NCBI GenBank assembly: GCA_003139095.1 | Contig: PLHW01000037.1 | Location: 1-64,000 of the forward strand | Direction: 5' to 3' | Length of the DNA stretch: 64,000 nt | Origin: Acidobacteriaceae bacterium | GTDB lineage: Bacteria; Acidobacteriota; Terriglobia; Terriglobales; Acidobacteriaceae | In this document: positions 1 through 8,466 of the stretch, piece by piece | How positions within the stretch are numbered: position 1 is the first letter of the stretch | Layout: each line of letters starts with the position of its first letter | The notes under the pieces: generated by a model | What the model saw: only the letters and a program-made list of their open reading frames with translations | What the model was told of the DNA's origin: nothing | The model's database searches: none | Translations under genes and position numbers: made by a program

Positions 1-19
1 GAGGCGAAAGGAGTTTTTT

Positions 20-226
20 GTGAGAGAGAAGGGGACTGTGAAGTGGTTCAACGGGGCGAAGGGATACGGATTCATCCAGCGCTCCACGGGTGAGGACGTG
101 TTCGTGCACTTCTCCGCCATTCAAGAGAACGGCTATCGTACGTTGAATGAAGGCGAAACAGTCGAGTTCGACCTGCTCAAGGGGCCCAAGGGCTTTCAGG
201 CGGGCAATGTAGTGCGCGCAGCGTAA
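20..226 (+). CDS. Cold-shock domain protein (CspA family)
   Basis: This 68-residue protein has the full length of a bacterial cold-shock protein. It shows the RNP1 motif KGYGFIQ and the RNP2 motif VFVHFSAI of the five-stranded OB fold that binds single-stranded RNA and DNA. Such proteins act in the cytoplasm as RNA chaperones that melt mRNA structure. The start is a GTG placed six bases after AAAGGAG, and a strong intrinsic terminator follows, so it is probably a single-gene transcript. Most of the 5' leader, where cold regulation usually lies, falls outside the window. The family assignment is secure; whether this copy is cold-induced cannot be seen. Confidence 0.97.
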   Translation: MREKGTVKWFNGAKGYGFIQRSTGEDVFVHFSAIQENGYRTLNEGETVEFDLLKGPKGFQAGNVVRAA

Positions 227-250
227 CGGTTTTTCCGAAGCCAGTTCGCA

Positions 251-279
251 AACCCTCTCGACGGCGAGAGGGTTTTTAT
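251..279 (+). terminator. Rho-independent terminator of the cold-shock gene
   Basis: A perfect 8-bp stem (CCCTCTCG / CGAGAGGG, 253-260 and 265-272) with a four-base loop is followed directly by TTTTT. It lies 25 bases after the cold-shock stop codon. Confidence 0.9.
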
Positions 280-430
280 TGCCCGAATTCGACAGTCGCA
301 AGGTTCTTCTTCATATGCGCGAACCGAATTCCACTTTTTAACGTCGCGCTCCAGACAGAACTCCACCAGCCCTCGATTCACTCGCGAGAAGCGATGCGGC
401 TGATGCCACGCCTCATTTACACTCAGTCCC

Positions 431-1066
431 ATGATGGATGTCAAACTTGCGATTCCCGCCCTCGAAGGGCGCCATATTCGCCTCGAACCGCTGGCCCGCC
501 GCCACGTTGATGGCCTGGCGACAGCTGCCGCCGCCGATCGCTCACTTTACCAGTGGAGTCCCATTCCTCAGGGCAAAGCGGAAGCCGAGAAATATGTAGA
601 CACGGCACTGGCCTGGCAAGATGTCGGAACTGCCGTGCCTTTCGCCACCATCCGCCTGCGCGATGCCGCCGTGATCGGCTCGACCCGTTTCTTCAACCTT
701 GAGCATTGGGCTTGGCCGGAGGCGCATCCTTCTTACGCCCGCAACTCGCCCGACGCCTGCGAAATCGGCTACACCTGGCTGGCCCGCGATGCCATCCGCA
801 CGCCCGCCAACACCGAGGCAAAACTACTCATGCTGACTTACGCGTTCGAGTCCTGGCAGGTGCTGCGCGTTTGCTTTCACACCGACGCGCGCAACACTCG
901 CTCGCAGGCAGCGCTCGAGCGTATTGGCGCACGCTTCGAAGGCGTTCTTCGCGCTCATCGCATGGCGGCCGATTTCATCCCACGTGACTCCTGTCGCTAC
1001 TCAATCGTCGCAGCGGAATGGGAAGACGTGAAGAAACGCCTGCTTCAACTTCGCGATCGGCCATAA
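431..1066 (+). CDS. GNAT family N-acetyltransferase (RimJ/RimL type)
   Basis: This 211-residue protein begins with the pattern typical of COG1670 acetyltransferases (LEGRHIRLEPLARRHVDGL) and ends with the usual Asn-containing acetyl-CoA site (DARNTRSQAALERIGARFEG). The family transfers an acetyl group from acetyl-CoA to an amine, often a protein N-terminus, spermidine or an antibiotic. The substrate here cannot be predicted. The gene stands alone: the cold-shock terminator precedes it and the next gene converges on it. A start two codons later at the second Met is possible. Family confident, substrate unknown. Confidence 0.88.
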   Translation: MMDVKLAIPALEGRHIRLEPLARRHVDGLATAAAADRSLYQWSPIPQGKAEAEKYVDTALAWQDVGTAVPFATIRLRDAAVIGSTRFFNLEHWAWPEAHPSYARNSPDACEIGYTWLARDAIRTPANTEAKLLMLTYAFESWQVLRVCFHTDARNTRSQAALERIGARFEGVLRAHRMAADFIPRDSCRYSIVAAEWEDVKKRLLQLRDRP

Positions 1067-1096
1067 CTGTTCAGTTTTGCGCGTCCCTCGACGGCC

Positions 1097-2338
1097 TCAC
1101 CTTGACCACCGCTTCGCTGCGCCCTTTTGCGCCCACGTCAGGTTAATCCCCTGCCGGTACAGCACGCGCACATACGGGCCGTGATTCTCGTCGGACCGCA
1201 CATAGTAGAGGGAAGGCGTATCGCCGATGGTCGAAAAGTTCGCGTCCGTTGAAGCCGGATCAAGCAGCGAAAAATAAGCGTACGACCAATTTCCCGGCGG
1301 CTCTTTCGCCAGCAACTGCGCAATCGTCACCACCAGCGTGGGCTGGCTCCAGTTGATCAGGTCCGGCGAAGTGGCCAGATAAAATCCCTCAGGCCCGTAG
1401 AACGTGTTCCAGGGATCGAATAACGACGCCACAAACAGCCCCGATGCCGGGTGGAAGTTGATGGCATTCACATAGGCAATCGTCGGAATGGGATAGAAAA
1501 TGTGGTCAAACGGGTTGCCCACCGGCCCCAGGTAAGGGTCCTGAAAACTCACGCTGTACTCCGTCCCGTTCCAGCCCTGCCACGAAGTCGGGTCGGTAAT
1601 ATCCGACGCGCGAATCGGCGCCCCGCCTCCATAAACCAGGCAATCGCTCACCCCCTGAAAACAGTTCGCCGGCCAGCCCCAGCCCGTGACCATCGCGTAG
1701 TACCAATCCCCGGACTTCACCACGTTCGTATCGATGCTGTAGCCCTCCGGCCCCGCGTTGACGATATAGCGATAGGGAGGGCTGAGGATGTAGTTGGCGG
1801 GCGCCTCGAACGACCCGAAGTGATAGCCGCCGTCGGTCGAGAGGTGAATCGTGTCACCGTTATACCAGCATGACGCCGAGTAGTTGCCTTGTTCAGCGCA
1901 CTCTCCGGGGTGCTCCCAGCCGTGATATTCCATGTGGCCCAGCGCGACAACATTCTTGCCATCGATGCTATAAAACGAGTCGAGCCACGTGGAATCGTCA
2001 AAATCCGCCGGATTCGCATCGTGATCCGAGTTATACGCGACGTCGCAACTGTGCTTCACCCCGTCCAGTGTCGGCCCGATGTTCTCCCGCATGATGTAGT
2101 GCGAACTGACGAGATGCACCGTGCCCTGGTAGTCCACAAACGCGCGCGCGGGCGCGTCCGGAATGTCGATCAACTCGCACGAATCCTTGGCGGTATTGAA
2201 GACCTCAGTTCGCGAGCCGGTCAGCGTGGCCCCAAGCAGCCTCACGCCGGGGGATTGCTGGGCAAGACCAGTCTGCGAGGCCGCCGCAATCAGAGCGGCG
2301 GCGAATATCGGGTAGGCGAGGCGAACAGCCAGCTTCAT
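1097..2338 (-). CDS. Secreted protein, possibly beta-propeller, unknown function
   Basis: The 413-residue product starts with a clear signal peptide (a Lys, then a hydrophobic stretch ending ASQTGLAQQ). The body is rich in Trp, Tyr and Gly and contains phrases common in five-bladed glycosidase-like propellers, such as HLSTDGGYHF and GFYLATSPDLINWSQP. That suggests exported carbohydrate-binding or carbohydrate-cleaving activity, but I cannot assign a family or catalytic residues. The start is supported by GAGGGAG six bases upstream. It converges on the acetyltransferase gene and has the same orientation as the secreted beta-helix gene behind it. Function unknown. Confidence 0.75.
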   Translation of the reverse strand: MKLAVRLAYPIFAAALIAAASQTGLAQQSPGVRLLGATLTGSRTEVFNTAKDSCELIDIPDAPARAFVDYQGTVHLVSSHYIMRENIGPTLDGVKHSCDVAYNSDHDANPADFDDSTWLDSFYSIDGKNVVALGHMEYHGWEHPGECAEQGNYSASCWYNGDTIHLSTDGGYHFGSFEAPANYILSPPYRYIVNAGPEGYSIDTNVVKSGDWYYAMVTGWGWPANCFQGVSDCLVYGGGAPIRASDITDPTSWQGWNGTEYSVSFQDPYLGPVGNPFDHIFYPIPTIAYVNAINFHPASGLFVASLFDPWNTFYGPEGFYLATSPDLINWSQPTLVVTIAQLLAKEPPGNWSYAYFSLLDPASTDANFSTIGDTPSLYYVRSDENHGPYVRVLYRQGINLTWAQKGAAKRWSR

Positions 2339-2513
2339 CGTGTCTCCCTCTACCCTTCATTAGAACCCCGGGCGGCACGGTTCGATTCGCAGGCGTGCAA
2401 AAGTATTTTCCCCCGCTCTCGACACACAATTTTCACATGGCCGTCACAGATACTGAATGCAATCGGGCATAACATGTCAGCGACAGGCAACCCAAGTTGT
2501 CGACAGTCGCGGT

Positions 2514-2544
2514 AGAAAAAAGAGGTCCGCAGCTGTCGCGGACC
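2514..2544 (-). terminator. Intrinsic terminator after the beta-helix gene
   Basis: Read on the minus strand, a 7-bp GGTCCGC / GCGGACC stem (2524-2530 and 2538-2544) with a 7-base loop is followed within two bases by a run of six T. It lies about 37 bases beyond the stop of the secreted beta-helix gene. Confidence 0.8.
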
Positions 2545-2580
2545 CCTTTCCTGAAATCGGACTGGTAATCGGACCAGAAC

Positions 2581-4365
2581 CTACTCGACTCCCGCCAGAG
2601 CCTGATTCAGCCCCGCGATGTCGGCTCCCAGATCCTTGCCGTCCGTACCCATATTCTTGTACGGACTGCCGGGTTCGAGTGTGTAGTCTCCTCCGTTGCC
2701 GCCGTCATACGCCGCGAAGCCGACGCTGTCCGGGTCGGGCGCGAACAGGTTGCCCGTCGGCCAGGACGATTGCGGAAACTGAGAAGGAACAGAGATCAGC
2801 GCGTTCGTATCGAACGTGTACGACGCGAAGCAGTTGTCCAGGCTGGTGATCGGTACTCCCGTCCGGGCACAACTGTTCGAGCCGTAACCGATGTTCCACA
2901 CCGCGAATTCACCCACGCTGGCAAGATTGTTGGTGAACACGAATCCATACATCTGCGGATTCGACATAAGGTTTCCCAGCATCAAGAGGCCCCCGCTGGG
3001 GTCCGGGAATCCCGTGATGTGATTGATGGTGATGGTATTCACCGGATTCGTGGGCCACGCGTTTGCCACTAAGAACAACGAGCCCTCCCCAACATATTTC
3101 TGGCTGATGTCATCCATGACAACGTCGTGAATGCTAAAGCGCGTCCCTTCCAAAGCCGGTGCCCCGTCCCTGGCTCCGTGCCCGGAAAGGACCGTCGAAA
3201 TTACGATCCCTCCCGAGGCGTGAATGATATGTGTGTAGCGGACAGTGACGTCCGTGACCGCGCAGATCGGACAGACGTTTGTGTCTTGCCGCGTATGCTG
3301 GTTCTTGGGGTTCAGAAGCACGGCAAAACCCGACTCGCCGAAACCGCCCCAGACGTTTTCCATCAGGTTGTTTTCAATCAACACCCGTATCGCATTCTTC
3401 AACTCCAGAGCATGCCTCACAATAAAGGGATTGCCCCCAACTCCGCCCTGGAAAGGCGAGTTTCCCAGCATCCATTGCCAAGGCTTGAAGAAGTGATTGA
3501 AACGGATGGTGATGTCGGTTGGAGTGGTGGTCGCGGCCCCTCCTCCAAACATGACGGCTTGCCCCGAGGATTCCAAAAAGTTGTCCTCGACCTTGTAAAC
3601 ACCGTCCTGGTAGTTCCCGATCCCTCCACCCAGCGCATGCGCTTCGGTGCAAGAACCGGTGATAGCCGTACAGTGAAAGTCGCTGAAGTAGGAGTCCACG
3701 ATCGCTACGTTATTCGTACCAGAGAGGTTGAACCCGCTCTGGGTCTCGTCGGCCGTCGTTCCGTGGATCCAACTCCGGTCGAGCACGATGAAACTCGCCG
3801 TGCCTCCCTTTTCGACCGTTATCAGGTTCGGTGCGCCCTTCGTACCTGTCGGCCGCGTCAGTTCCAACCCCATCAGTCGGTAGTGGTTCGCTCCGTTCTG
3901 CAAGACCAACGGACCGGTGATTCCCTTCGCAACGAACTTGACCAGCACATTCTGCGGATTGTCGCAGGGGTATTGCGGGCGTCCCGGCAACGATCCCACG
4001 CCCGCGTAGCAAGGTGTGAGGCGCTGGCCCTCGGCGGGCAGGGCGCTGTCAGGTGAACTGGTGCGCACAATGATCCAGTGGTTGCTATCGCAATTTCGGG
4101 CAGGCAATTTAAAACTCCCCGTGAAGGTTGCGCCGGCTTGCAATTGGATCGTGGCGCCGCATTGGGCGCTGTTGAGCGCCGCCTGCAGGTTGTCACCGGC
4201 ATTGACGTTAATGAGGGGACCGCCCGCGGGTGTTTGCGCCATGGAACTGTCCATGGTCGCGATCGGCAGTTGCGCCGGACCATCATACCCGCCAACTCCC
4301 TGGGCGAACAGACAAACGGAAATCATCGGAACCAGCAAAAGGAAGCATACGAAACGGTGAGACAT
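2581..4365 (-). CDS. Secreted right-handed beta-helix protein
   Basis: The start is placed at the second Met (MSHRFVCF) because AGGAGGT lies just upstream; an in-frame Met eight codons earlier has no such site. The 594-residue product has a signal peptide ending near CLFAQG, then a stretch resembling the entry of pectate-lyase-like parallel beta-helices (NLQAALNSAQCGATIQLQAGATF in outline), and a long series of rungs with Asn and Gly turns (VLIENNLMENVWGG, VTVRYTHIIHASGG). Family members bind or cleave polysaccharides outside the cell; no catalytic Asp cluster could be pinned down. Probably surface carbohydrate processing, by inference. Confidence 0.82.
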   Translation of the reverse strand: MSHRFVCFLLLVPMISVCLFAQGVGGYDGPAQLPIATMDSSMAQTPAGGPLINVNAGDNLQAALNSAQCGATIQLQAGATFTGSFKLPARNCDSNHWIIVRTSSPDSALPAEGQRLTPCYAGVGSLPGRPQYPCDNPQNVLVKFVAKGITGPLVLQNGANHYRLMGLELTRPTGTKGAPNLITVEKGGTASFIVLDRSWIHGTTADETQSGFNLSGTNNVAIVDSYFSDFHCTAITGSCTEAHALGGGIGNYQDGVYKVEDNFLESSGQAVMFGGGAATTTPTDITIRFNHFFKPWQWMLGNSPFQGGVGGNPFIVRHALELKNAIRVLIENNLMENVWGGFGESGFAVLLNPKNQHTRQDTNVCPICAVTDVTVRYTHIIHASGGIVISTVLSGHGARDGAPALEGTRFSIHDVVMDDISQKYVGEGSLFLVANAWPTNPVNTITINHITGFPDPSGGLLMLGNLMSNPQMYGFVFTNNLASVGEFAVWNIGYGSNSCARTGVPITSLDNCFASYTFDTNALISVPSQFPQSSWPTGNLFAPDPDSVGFAAYDGGNGGDYTLEPGSPYKNMGTDGKDLGADIAGLNQALAGVE

Positions 4366-4611
4366 GACTGACCTCCTGAGGTAGAACACGGAAAGAAGAC
4401 CGCCACTATAGCACTATTCGGGTTCGGTTATAGTTTATTTTTGTAGGGGCTTTGTAGAAAGGCGTGGCCATCTTACGTTGAGCTACTTGGGCGGATACTT
4501 CCGGATTGAATCAGGCTGACCGCCTCGCAATGTTTGCTCTTACGGATTACTTACAACGGGGGCACGGATAGAAAGGCCAGATCCCCAGAAGCGGGATGGG
4601 GGCCGCGTTCG

Positions 4612-5271
4612 TCACATCGTCTTCACGTCCAGGCTCCTCCACAAATACCAGCACGCAATCGATCGATAGGGCGCCCACGGCTTCGCGATCTTGATCATTA
4701 CATCCGGCTTCGGCCATTTGCGCTTCTTGTAATGCTTTTTGATGGCGGCCTGAATACCATAGTCGCCGGTCGGCAAAATGTCCGGCCGCCGCAGCGTGAA
4801 CATCAGAAACATGTGCGCCGTCCACACCCCCACGCCTTTGACCTGCGTAAGGTGCGCGATCACGTCGTCGTCGGAGAGTTCCGGCATGCGCTCGAATTCC
4901 ATCAGCCCGGCCTGCGTCTTCTCTGCCAGGTCCCGCAAATAAGAAGTCTTCTGCCGCGACAATCCAACTTCGCGCATCTGCGCGTCCGTTAGTTTCAGAA
5001 TTCCCGCAGGCGTAAGAGGATCGCCCGCCAGCGCCGTAAAGCGGTTAAAAATCGTGAACGCAGCCTTGCCATTCAACTGCTGGTAGAGAATAGACTCGGC
5101 CAGACTGTGAAATGTAAGCTCGGAAAACCCCATCTTGTAAGGCCCCACCTGCTCAATAATCGCCGCCAGAACAGGGTCCACCTTCTTCAAGTGATCGATG
5201 GCCTTGCGGTGGGTGTTCGTTTTTCTTTGCGCTTTAACTCGGCCGTTCCCCGCATCTCTTTTTTCAGCCAC
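4612..5271 (-). CDS. DNA-3-methyladenine glycosylase II (AlkA type, HhH-GPD)
   Basis: A cytoplasmic base-excision enzyme that removes alkylated purines from DNA. The helix-hairpin-helix (LTQVKGVGVWTAHMFLMF) and the following catalytic Asp (LPTGDYGI) are both present, and the N-terminal part contains the usual SIxxQQLNGKAA helix. The start is set at a GTG (VAEKRD) eight bases after GGAGG; an upstream extension to 5334 lacks that support. At 219 residues it is a short AlkA-like form without the large N-terminal domain of the E. coli enzyme. It shares an intergenic region with the divergently transcribed toxin-antitoxin pair. Confidence 0.93.
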   Translation of the reverse strand: MAEKRDAGNGRVKAQRKTNTHRKAIDHLKKVDPVLAAIIEQVGPYKMGFSELTFHSLAESILYQQLNGKAAFTIFNRFTALAGDPLTPAGILKLTDAQMREVGLSRQKTSYLRDLAEKTQAGLMEFERMPELSDDDVIAHLTQVKGVGVWTAHMFLMFTLRRPDILPTGDYGIQAAIKKHYKKRKWPKPDVMIKIAKPWAPYRSIACWYLWRSLDVKTM

Positions 5272-5341
5272 GGTAATTTCCTCCTGCCCAGTTGAAAAGG
5301 GTATCACAGTTGGGCGAATGCAAGGCGAACACACTTCCGCA

Positions 5342-5368
5342 TTGATTTTTGGTTTGCGGTGTTATAAT
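5342..5368 (+). promoter_or_regulatory. Probable promoter of the toxin-antitoxin operon
   Basis: A perfect TATAAT (5363-5368) has TTGATT 15 bases upstream (5342-5347). The spacing is short for a sigma-70 promoter, but the position, about 50 bases before the antitoxin start, is suitable. Confidence 0.55.
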
Positions 5369-5370
5369 CT

Positions 5371-5389
5371 AGTATGACGAAGTAATACT
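5371..5389. promoter_or_regulatory. Inverted repeat, possible antitoxin operator
   Basis: AGTAT and ATACT form 5-bp arms separated by nine bases, starting three bases after the -10 box. RHH antitoxins usually repress their own operon from such sites. The link to this protein is inference. Confidence 0.4.
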
Positions 5390-5419
5390 CCGATCAATTT
5401 TGCCGAAAGGGCCGGATTT

Positions 5420-5734
5420 ATGAGAACTACACAGCTTATGACTATTTCACTGCCTCCTGCCCTGCTACGGCAATTCGAAAAAGTGCGGAAACGAGAGTCG
5501 CGGACGCGCTCGGAGTTGGTGCGCGAGGCGCTTCGCGCCTATTTCGAACAACGCTATCCGGCCGTGCTTCCCACTAAAGCTGAGTTGGCGGCTCTCCGCC
5601 GTGGGCGCGCAGCGTTTCTGCGCGGAGATTCGTTATCATTAGAACGGTTCCTCGATGGTTTGGAATCTCCAACTCACCGGACCCGCGCAAAAAGAGTTCC
5701 GAAAACTGCCCACAAAAGACCGGGAGCGCGTTAA
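5420..5734 (+). CDS. Ribbon-helix-helix antitoxin (CopG/MetJ type)
   Basis: The first 50 residues form a typical RHH DNA-binding domain: the strand TTQLMTISLPPALL, then two helices with RTRSELVREALRAYF. The C-terminal half (about 50-104) should wrap and neutralise the toxin encoded next. Family antitoxins repress their own promoter, and a TATAAT box with an inverted repeat lies just upstream. The frame runs 80 bases into the toxin gene, giving a basic tail (RTRAKRVPKTAHKRPGAR), which is an unusually long out-of-frame overlap. The start follows AAGGG at good spacing. Family confident, pairing strong from context. Confidence 0.88.
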   Translation: MRTTQLMTISLPPALLRQFEKVRKRESRTRSELVREALRAYFEQRYPAVLPTKAELAALRRGRAAFLRGDSLSLERFLDGLESPTHRTRAKRVPKTAHKRPGAR

Positions 5735-5912
5735 GGCAGCCTTCCTCTCCATGGAGCAGGACCCGTTTCAGGGCGACGTGAAACGTCTGAAGGGGCAACC
5801 CTGCGCGTGGCGTCGCCGGGTCGGCAACTACCGCATCATCTATGACCTGTACATCGATCAGCACCTCATCGTACTGTCTGGAATTCTTCGCCGCACCTCG
5901 ACAACTTATTGA
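5655..5912 (+). CDS. RelE/ParE family toxin
   Basis: The 85-residue protein matches the compact RelE fold: MVWNLQLTGPAQKEFRKLP at the start, KDRERVKAAFLSMEQDPF in the helix, and the core strand RRVGNYRIIYDL. RelE members cut mRNA at the ribosome; ParE members poison gyrase; the sequence alone does not decide. Basic residues are well placed for RNA cleavage (KRLKGQ, RRRVGNYR). The ATG lies inside the antitoxin gene and has no good ribosome-binding site, so translation is probably coupled to the antitoxin. No terminator is obvious after it. Confidence 0.9.
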   Translation: MVWNLQLTGPAQKEFRKLPTKDRERVKAAFLSMEQDPFQGDVKRLKGQPCAWRRRVGNYRIIYDLYIDQHLIVLSGILRRTSTTY

Positions 5913-5985
5913 GATGCATCGTCCAGGCCTCGGCCTCAGTGTGCGCTAGGCGTGCTCCATGGGACTGCGACTGGCCGACCGCCGC

Positions 5986-6645
5986 TCACGATGGAAAATG
6001 AAAATGCACGTCGTGCCGCGACGCCACCGGCACTCCGTCCAGCGTGGCCGGCTGGTAGTGCCATTGCCGCAGCGTTGCTTCGATTTTCTCGTCGATCCCG
6101 TGCCCAATTGCCTGCACGATTTTCGTCTCCACGACATTCCCTTGCGAGTCAATCGTCACTTCAATCACCACATCGCCCGCCAGGTCGCGCGGCAACTCCG
6201 CCCGGTTCACCGGCGGATCGGGATACACGACCGGATACGCGACGTGCACTTCATGCCCGCTGATCGGCCCGTCCAGTACGGTTCCTAGCGGCGAGCCAGC
6301 CCGCGAATTGCGCTCCCCAGCCTCGGCATTCGCTTCAACCTGCCGCTGTTCTTCCGCTTTCTTCACCTTTCGCTGGTGCGTCAAAGGCCGCGCCGGTGGC
6401 TCAGAAGGAGAAGTGGGCAATACCAGCTTCGCCTCTTCGGGATTGTTTCCATCGCCCGCAGGAAGGTAGGTGATTTTGTAGGAATGCTGTCCGTCACCCC
6501 ATGCCAGCGATGCAGGTTCGAGCTCGATTGCTCTCTGGTGCGAAAAAACGATCAGGACCAGCAGGGCGACGTGAGCGCCGACCGACGCACCGATCACTCG
6601 ATAGCGCCGCAACCACCGACTCTCGCCCTCGACCCCAGTGAACAC
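5986..6645 (-). CDS. TonB family protein with C-terminal TonB domain
   Basis: This 219-residue protein has an N-terminal membrane segment (VIGASVGAHVALLVLIVFS), a periplasmic linker with Pro, Lys and Glu, and a C-terminal TonB domain with the usual VVIEVTIDSQGNVVETKIVQ and the WHYQPATLDGVPV element. TonB proteins carry proton-motive energy from ExbBD in the inner membrane to outer-membrane receptors. No exbBD is nearby, so it may serve the Oar-like receptors in this window or be a biogenesis relative. The start is a GTG. A 6-bp inverted repeat (6650-6655 / 6667-6672) lies just upstream. Confidence 0.85.
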   Translation of the reverse strand: MFTGVEGESRWLRRYRVIGASVGAHVALLVLIVFSHQRAIELEPASLAWGDGQHSYKITYLPAGDGNNPEEAKLVLPTSPSEPPARPLTHQRKVKKAEEQRQVEANAEAGERNSRAGSPLGTVLDGPISGHEVHVAYPVVYPDPPVNRAELPRDLAGDVVIEVTIDSQGNVVETKIVQAIGHGIDEKIEATLRQWHYQPATLDGVPVASRHDVHFHFPS

Positions 6646-6705
6646 GTACCTACCAGCTTACTATCTTGGTAGACGCTTCAGAAGAGAAAAGGTTGCAGGC
6701 CCGCG

Positions 6706-6790
6706 AAGCGTAGCGCCGGCATCTTGCCGGCTGTTCCGAGGGCGTGCCGCCCACGGCTCCGCCCCGTAGAAAAAATTATGCCGTCATAAA
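6706..6790. repeat. REP-like two-hairpin intergenic element, copy A
   Basis: Two adjacent hairpins, GCCGGC / GCCGGC around a five-base loop and GGGCG / CGCCC, follow the sequence AGCGTAGCGCC. The same arrangement, and most of the same bases, recurs at 16438-16520. Both copies lie just beyond the stop codon of a minus-strand gene, and both end in similar sequence (GTCATAAAC here, GTCACAAAAC there). Confidence 0.65.
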
Positions 6791-6791
6791 C

Positions 6792-7220
6792 CTACGCGCC
6801 CGCCTGCCGCTCCGCCATGTCGCCAATCACCGGCAGTTTGAACATCTGCCCCTGGTAGGCCTTCAGCAATAGAATGAGCCAAACCACAAACCCGACCAGG
6901 CTCACCAACGGCCAAATAAGAAGTGTCATCCATCCGAGGAAGGGAATGTGCGCAACGATGGAAAGCCCAATCGACAAAATCATCCAGGCAATAGCGAAGA
7001 AAATGCATTGAAAGGAATGGAAGCGGACGAAGCGCCTCCGGTTGTACGGCTCCAGCACCAGAAACACAATGGCTGGAATGATGGTCACGTAGGCGAGCGC
7101 CCCAGCTACGTTGTCTTCGAGACCGCTCCCCGTCGTCACCGGCACACCGGCCGTTCCCGCGCATTTCGGGCAAGCGCCTCCATCTGCAATCTGTGCTCCG
7201 CAGCTCGGACAAAACGCCAT
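6792..7220 (-). CDS. Zinc-ribbon membrane protein (DUF4870-like)
   Basis: The 142-residue protein begins with a small zinc ribbon with two CxxC pairs (CPSCGAQIADGGACPKCAG), followed by a DUF4870-like region with three to four membrane helices (ALAYVTIIPAIVFLVLEPYNRRRFVRFHSFQ in outline). The RRRFVRFHSFQ segment is characteristic of the family. Its role is unknown. The gene stands alone, with a repeat element behind it and unassigned genes upstream. Family assignment fairly firm, function not known. Confidence 0.82.
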   Translation of the reverse strand: MAFCPSCGAQIADGGACPKCAGTAGVPVTTGSGLEDNVAGALAYVTIIPAIVFLVLEPYNRRRFVRFHSFQCIFFAIAWMILSIGLSIVAHIPFLGWMTLLIWPLVSLVGFVVWLILLLKAYQGQMFKLPVIGDMAERQAGA

Positions 7221-7416
7221 TCAACCCTCCTTGATTTTCCGATGGCAAAGTAACAGAACGCCGGTTTTCTCGCAATCAAGAAAAACCGCCTGCCGCTGTT
7301 TCTGCAGAAGTGTCCGATTGCCCGCGAACGGTCTCCCCTCTCTTGCGCGACCGGTCGCAAGCAATCGGACCCCCGCGCCCGGCATAAGGGCTTTCTAATG
7401 CCGAGCGAACTTAAAC

Positions 7417-7743
7417 TCACTGCGCGCGCTCAAAGCTCCAATCGGCGGCCAACTCCGGAACTTCGACGGCCCGCAGCACAGTGGCAACTACCGCACGCAC
7501 TTCCACAGGATCGGCAAATCCGCACGCCCGGATCGCGCAGGTTACGAGCCCGATGAGTTCGGCGCGGGGCAAATTCTCCAATCCCGCCAGACTTGCGTCG
7601 ATTTCGTGCAACAGCAGCAGCAGTCGCGCCGCCCGGCTGTCCACCAGGCCGGCGCCTGCCTCCGTGCCCACGTCGCTAAAGCTTCCCTCGCGCCGCCAGA
7701 CTGGACTGGCGGTGTCGAAGCCTGGAAGGTCAACTTCATTCAT
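7417..7743 (-). CDS. Hypothetical protein, Leu/Ala-rich, helical
   Basis: A 108-residue frame with GGAG eight bases before its ATG. The product looks soluble and helical (RAARLLLLLHEIDASLAGL, EVRAVVATVLRAVEV), with neither signal peptide nor membrane segment. I recognise no family. It runs in the same direction as the DUF4870-like gene, about 200 bases upstream of it. Codon use is compatible with the neighbours. Likely real, function unknown. Confidence 0.5.
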   Translation of the reverse strand: MNEVDLPGFDTASPVWRREGSFSDVGTEAGAGLVDSRAARLLLLLHEIDASLAGLENLPRAELIGLVTCAIRACGFADPVEVRAVVATVLRAVEVPELAADWSFERAQ

Positions 7744-7933
7744 GGCTCATTCTCCGCGGCAGCTCTGCCAAGCATCTTTAAAGCCGCAATGCCGGCGGTC
7801 CACTGCCCAATTGCGAAGCCTGCGATGCGGCGGCTAAGTTGACGAAAGGTGAATTCACTGAAGCCTCGAGCGGAGATCGTTGTACCGCTCGCAGGCGAGA
7901 TTCGGACCCATAGGGCGAATCAGTTTGCGGAGT

Positions 7934-8245
7934 TCAAATAAGTAGTGTGCAGAGGAGATCTTGAACGGAATGCGAATCGTGCTTTGCGGAAGCCGGAGCC
8001 GGCAACCACTGGTCGAACGGAGGCTGCACATCCCAGCGAGAGCGGACAATCGCCCTCGGCACAGTGCCCACCACATTAGCAGGCCGCACAAATCGAATGC
8101 CAAGCGCCACCGGCGGCGCCTGATTCACAGGCGTGTCCGCTTCGTTGTACGAGGTCTCAGGCAGATCGGTCGGCGGCACCGCTGCAGCGCAGAACACGCC
8201 GATCAGCAAGAGCAGAACAAAGCTCCAAAGATTCCGTCGCACCAT
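7934..8245 (-). CDS. Small secreted hypothetical protein
   Basis: The 103-residue product has a clear signal peptide (RRNLWSFVLLLLIGVFCAAAVPP). The mature part is short and Pro-rich, with no family that I recognise. AGGAGG lies one base before the ATG and four bases before an in-frame GTG, so the GTG at 8242 may be the real start. It is divergent from the sulfotransferase-like gene and shares its upstream region. Probably exported, function unknown. Confidence 0.55.
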   Translation of the reverse strand: MVRRNLWSFVLLLLIGVFCAAAVPPTDLPETSYNEADTPVNQAPPVALGIRFVRPANVVGTVPRAIVRSRWDVQPPFDQWLPAPASAKHDSHSVQDLLCTLLI

Positions 8246-8466
8246 TCCTCCTGTCGCGCTAAAAATAGCCGACTATCAATCCATTGTCAATCGAAACTTA
8301 CACGAGTTATGGCTCTCACGGCGGGATTTCGGGCGGAGCGGAACGGGCGGAGCGGGGAAAGTGCGTAACTCGGTTGCCTCTTTGCCCCGCGGTCCCTTTG
8401 CCACTATGATCTTTGCACGAGGCACCAATTCTTGCTCCAGTGCATTCATTCACGGAAAGGTTTCCG

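Noticed and set aside
2457-2849. Small plus-strand frame over the beta-helix terminator
   Set aside because: It spans a terminator hairpin, is Arg/Pro/Cys-rich, and has no family or ribosome site.
3127-4056. 309-codon plus-strand frame within the beta-helix gene
   Set aside because: No signal, domain or ribosome site. The minus-strand beta-helix protein explains the region.
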